Shown in pieces: positions 60,599 to 64,000 of a stretch of 64,000 nucleotides of DNA. The notes under the pieces are model-generated. The model was not told the DNA's origin and did not search any database. It worked only from the letters and a program-made list of their open reading frames with translations. Numbering within the stretch: position 1 is the first letter of the stretch; each line of letters opens with the position of its first letter. Position numbers and translations under genes: made by a program. This DNA is from Cinclus cinclus (Eukaryota > Chordata > Aves > Passeriformes > Cinclidae), in contig NW_026912196.1 of NCBI RefSeq assembly GCF_963662255.1, forward strand, positions 880,501 to 944,500, in the 5' to 3' direction.

Positions 60599-60852
60599 CG
60601 CTGAGCATGATGTCCCATGGTCCGGGATCTCCCCCGGGTCAGTTGGGGTCACCTGTCCTGGCTGTGTCCCCTCCCAAGCTCCCCTGCACCCCCAGCCCCT
60701 CCCCAGCATGGCTGGACGAGGGGCAGGAAAGGCCTTGGCTCTGTGCAAGCTCAGCAAGAGCAAAACCGTCTGTGTGTGATGGAGCCTGTGCTCAGCACCC
60801 GACCCCAGCAGTGTCTCGGTGCCAGCGTCCGTGGCATCAGGCCCTACAAGGG

Positions 60853-61431
60853 GTTTCCATGGCAAGTGCCATGCCAGGTGACCCAGGTGTCCTGTCCCAG
60901 TGAGGCTTGCCATGGAAACAGTGCCCAGCTGACCTTTCTGTCTGGCTGAGCTGGCCTTTGGCCCTGGCCCTGGTGTTTGCTGCTGGTCCCGCTGCGCCTG
61001 CCCAGCCAGCGCGGCACAGGGCAGGTGGCCATGGCACAAGCCCCCAGCGAGGGATCCCCTCTGGCTCTGGGCAGTGACAACAGCCCTGAGCAAGGGGCCC
61101 AGGGCAGGTTTCCATGACAAGCAGCCATCACAATGGCTCCAGGCGTTGGCTGCCGTGGCAGCAAACTGAGGAAGGGGTCTCTGTGGCTGTTGCCATGGCA
61201 CCTGACTGCATCAATGAGTGTCAGTGCAGCTGAAGCTGGACCAGCCCCGGCACCGCTTTGTCCTCAGGCTTGCCATGGCAGCTGAGGACCCAACAGGTCT
61301 GCATGCAAGTGCCCATGGAACCTGACTGCACAAATGGCTCCTTGGGGTGGTTTCCAAGGCAACTTGAACTGATGAGGGTTGCCCTGGCACCCAAACCCAC
61401 TAGTGGGGGTCAGTGCAGTGTCCCTGGCAAC
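60853..61431 (-). promoter_or_regulatory. X-box-like array, R2
   Basis: Mirror of the L1 array. It keeps the 8 bp missing from R1 and L2. Confidence 0.5.
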
Positions 61432-61829
61432 AGTCCCTTGCAATGGCCCAGGGCACCTTGGGATGCTAATCCACCCTCACAGCTGGGCAGGGCAGCTCTG
61501 GAATGGTCTTGGTGCTGCCTGGGGCTTGGCACACACTTGAGGAGGGTGTCTGTTTTCAGTGGGGAACTTTTCGTTGTTTGGAGCAATCAAAACTGTTGTA
61601 GGTTGGTGTAGAAAAAAAAAAATAGGAAAACCCTTCTTAGGGTGTGTGCAGCCAGTTCTCCAAGCAAAGCAGGGGTGTCAGCTGAGTCAGGACAGACAGG
61701 ATGCGGTTGGGGAATGTGCAGCAAGGTTGTCCACACCCACCAGGTCAAACCTCAAGGCACAGCTTCTCTGAGCAGGCCAGACCTCCTTAGGAGAGACCCT
61801 GGAGCAATATCCATCACACAATGCTACAA

Positions 61830-62440
61830 TCTCAGGGCCTGAGAGGAGACTGCAGAAACCTCTCCAGGAGTCCAAGTCAGAAAAAAGAATGCAAAGGGTC
61901 TGGAGGCATTAATATGTCCCACTGAGGTCCAGCTGCAGCACAGGCTGCTCATGGGCTCCTTGCAGGAGGGAATTGGAGGCCAGGATTGCACAAAATCCTC
62001 ACAGAGACTCAGTGTGGGAAGGAAAATGCAAAGTACCTTAAAATACCTTGGTTATCTCAAAGCATTAATGAGCGCCCCCCCCAGTGTCCATACAGAGCAA
62101 TCAAGGGACTCCTTAAAGTAGATAATTGCAGGTCAAGATTGCACAAACCTCTCCTGGAGTCGGTATCAAAAGGGAAACACCTAGTACTTGAAAAATCTGA
62201 AGTATCCTGAAGCATTAATGAGCCCCACTGAGTGTTGGTAATGACTAAGAATCTCAAGGGACTCATTAGAGCAGATAATTGAAGACCAGGATTGTAGGAA
62301 GCTCTGAGAGACTCCAAGGCAAGAGCAAAGGCCAAGGTCCTTTGGAAAACCTGCAGTCCCTGGAAGCATTCAGGAGCCCCCCAGGGCCATTCCTGACCAA
62401 GGCTCCCCAGGGACTCATGCCAGCAGATCCCTGAGGCCAC
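61830..62440 (-). repeat. Degenerate ~140 bp tandem repeat (R2)
   Basis: Mirror of 9830-10440. Confidence 0.7.
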
Positions 62441-62929
62441 CGGGGTGTGGGGCAGGGGAGGATGCTGAGGGCAGGACAAGGGGGTGACAGTGCCCAGCCT
62501 TGCTGGGGCTGTGCCAGGAGGCCCCAGTGGCTCAGGACAAGGTGTCTCCTCCCAGCCCTTGGTGGCACAGACGCTGCTGTGCCCCAGGGCACCAAGACTT
62601 GGCTTCTCCTGGGCACTGCCAGCCCTGCCAGGGCCCTTGGCCATGTCCAGCACAGCTTGTCCTGCACTGTCCCACAGCTGCTGCTGTGCCCCTGCAGGCT
62701 GCACACTCCCATCTCGCTGCCCCCCTGGCTCTGCCCTGCCACTGCCCACCCTGCCCTGACTTCTGCCCAGGCTGTCTCTGCAACCCCCAACCAATGGGCT
62801 GGGGATGGGCAAGTGTTCCTTAGGGCACAGGGAGGGGACAGCTTGGCTGGGGTGACCCAAGGGCTCTCCCATTGCATGCGATGTCAAGGGCAGCAATAAA
62901 CTGAGGGCAAGGAAGGGCGTCAGATGGTC

Positions 62930-64000
62930 TCTGAATTTTCTCTATTAATACGTTTGTCTTCCAAAGCAACCACTACATCTACTGAATTCTTGCCTCCCTG
63001 TGGTTTTCTTTGCTTCTGCATTTGGCCTTTGCTTTTTACTTCCTTGCCCTGCCCTCCCCATTAATCTCTCATTCTGTTGGCCCACAGGTTTTCAGCTTAT
63101 TTTCTCCTGTTGTCTGACTGAGGAGGGCCAGTGACAGACACTTGGCTGTCACTTGATCGACAGAGAGGTTTAACCATGGTCACCTTTCCTAAGCCTTCTC
63201 TTCTGGGCACAGCCAGCAATGTCAGGGCTCTGTCAGGTGCCCAGCCCTGAGCTGGGCTCATGCCCCGCTCACAGCCCCAGGGGCATCCAGGGACACGAGT
63301 CCTTCCCTGGCACACACACACACACAGTTCATTGCAGCACGGGCAGCGGCTCCCTGGGCTCTGCTGCCGCTGCCAGAGCCTGGCAGGGAGCTCAGCCCTG
63401 CGGGTGTCACCCTGCCCTGCCCCTGCCCCAGGTGCCCCACAGCCGGAGGGATGGACACGGGGAGCTCTGGGCACAGGAGCTCATCCCAGCCCTGCATTCA
63501 GGAGTTCCCAGGGGACCTTACTCTCTGGAAACTCCAGGAAGAGCTGAAGGTGTTTGTGCTCCCTGGGTTTATGTCGTCGTCGTCCCCACCCCCACCCCAC
63601 GCAGAGGATGCTCAGGGCTGTGTCTTGTCCTTGCACTGCAAACACAGACTCCTGACCCGGTCACTTGATGTCCCTCCATGGAGGGAAGAGCAACCTCTGT
63701 GACCTGGGCTGAGAGGCCACTGCTGGAAGCAGCGCTGCCTTTGCAAGGGCACACCTGGGGGCCACCACCCTGAACACTGCCACATTTTTCTCTTCACTGC
63801 TGGTTTCCTCTCCAGGGCACTGTGTTGGGCACATCCTTGAGAACAAATTGGGAAGAAGATTGAAGCTTTCGGGCCCTGCTCCGGGGACATGCCCTTGCAC
63901 CATGGAAATGCTGTTGTAGAGCCCAGCTCTGTCCCAGCAGTGCCCACAACCTGTCCTTGCCTGCAGTCTCTGGACAGTCACCCAGCAGGGCAGGGACCAA
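62930..64000. other. No gene recognised (R2 outer part)
   Basis: Mirror of 8268-9330, including a short CA tract at about 63312-63325. Confidence 0.5.

Larger units (their letters stand above)
55044..64000 (-). repeat. Palindrome arm R2 (runs off the window)
   Basis: Reverse complement of L2, then continues past L2's breakpoint into the part found in L1/R1, reaching the equivalent of position 8268. A third receptor pseudogene copy is predicted just beyond the window. Confidence 0.95.

Noticed and set aside
5394..64000. The whole repeat as an assembly artefact
   Set aside because: The arms differ by private variants, a 218 bp segment, repeat-length changes and mosaic groupings, which a simple duplicated contig would not show. 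Long-read proof is still absent.

Overview
This is vertebrate, almost certainly songbird, DNA. There is no bacterial-style gene packing. Genes have GT-AG introns and a CpG island. The recognisable content is a six-exon PIM1-like serine/threonine kinase, a family-14-type olfactory receptor pseudogene, CR1-like 3' ends, and several endogenous retroviruses (ERVs) and solo LTRs. A PIM1-like kinase expansion has been described in zebra finch, and family-14 receptor expansion is typical of birds. The placement is from family knowledge; no database was searched. No tRNA, rRNA or CRISPR was seen.

Layout. The window is an alternating inverted array. Four near-identical arms are named L1 (about 5.4-17.25 kb, +), R1 (23.9-35.9 kb, -), L2 (40.5-48.4 kb, +) and R2 (55.0-64.0 kb, -). 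L1/R1 flank a 6.65 kb spacer (17.25-23.9 kb) and L2/R2 flank a second copy of it (48.4-55.0 kb), so the unit also recurs as a direct repeat about 31.1 kb apart. Each spacer holds one intact PIM1-like gene on the minus strand plus a decayed fragment of a second. The outer ends of L1 and R1 carry an olfactory receptor pseudogene and then an ERV ('ERV2'). The R1-side ERV2 (35.9-40.5 kb) is longer but dead, and is cut inside env where it is joined straight onto L2. The L1-side ERV2 (2.4-5.4 kb, -) has been hit by two solo LTRs and abuts the 3' half of a different provirus ('ERV1', 1-2.39 kb).

Inside each arm, from outside inward, are: receptor pseudogene; unrecognised DNA; a degenerate tandem repeat of about 140 bp; a dense row of palindromic RFX/X-box-like sites; a TATA box with a good splice donor; two diverged direct repeats (a and b) separated by 3.4 kb of unrecognised DNA; and a CR1-like 3' end.

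How it works together. The only clearly functional protein gene is the PIM1-like kinase, in two copies. The arms look like a gene-converting palindrome system. Single-base differences among the four arms follow three different groupings in neighbouring stretches, which indicates repeated exchange between arms and argues against simple assembly duplication. Most other open reading frames are shadows in GC-rich repeated DNA.
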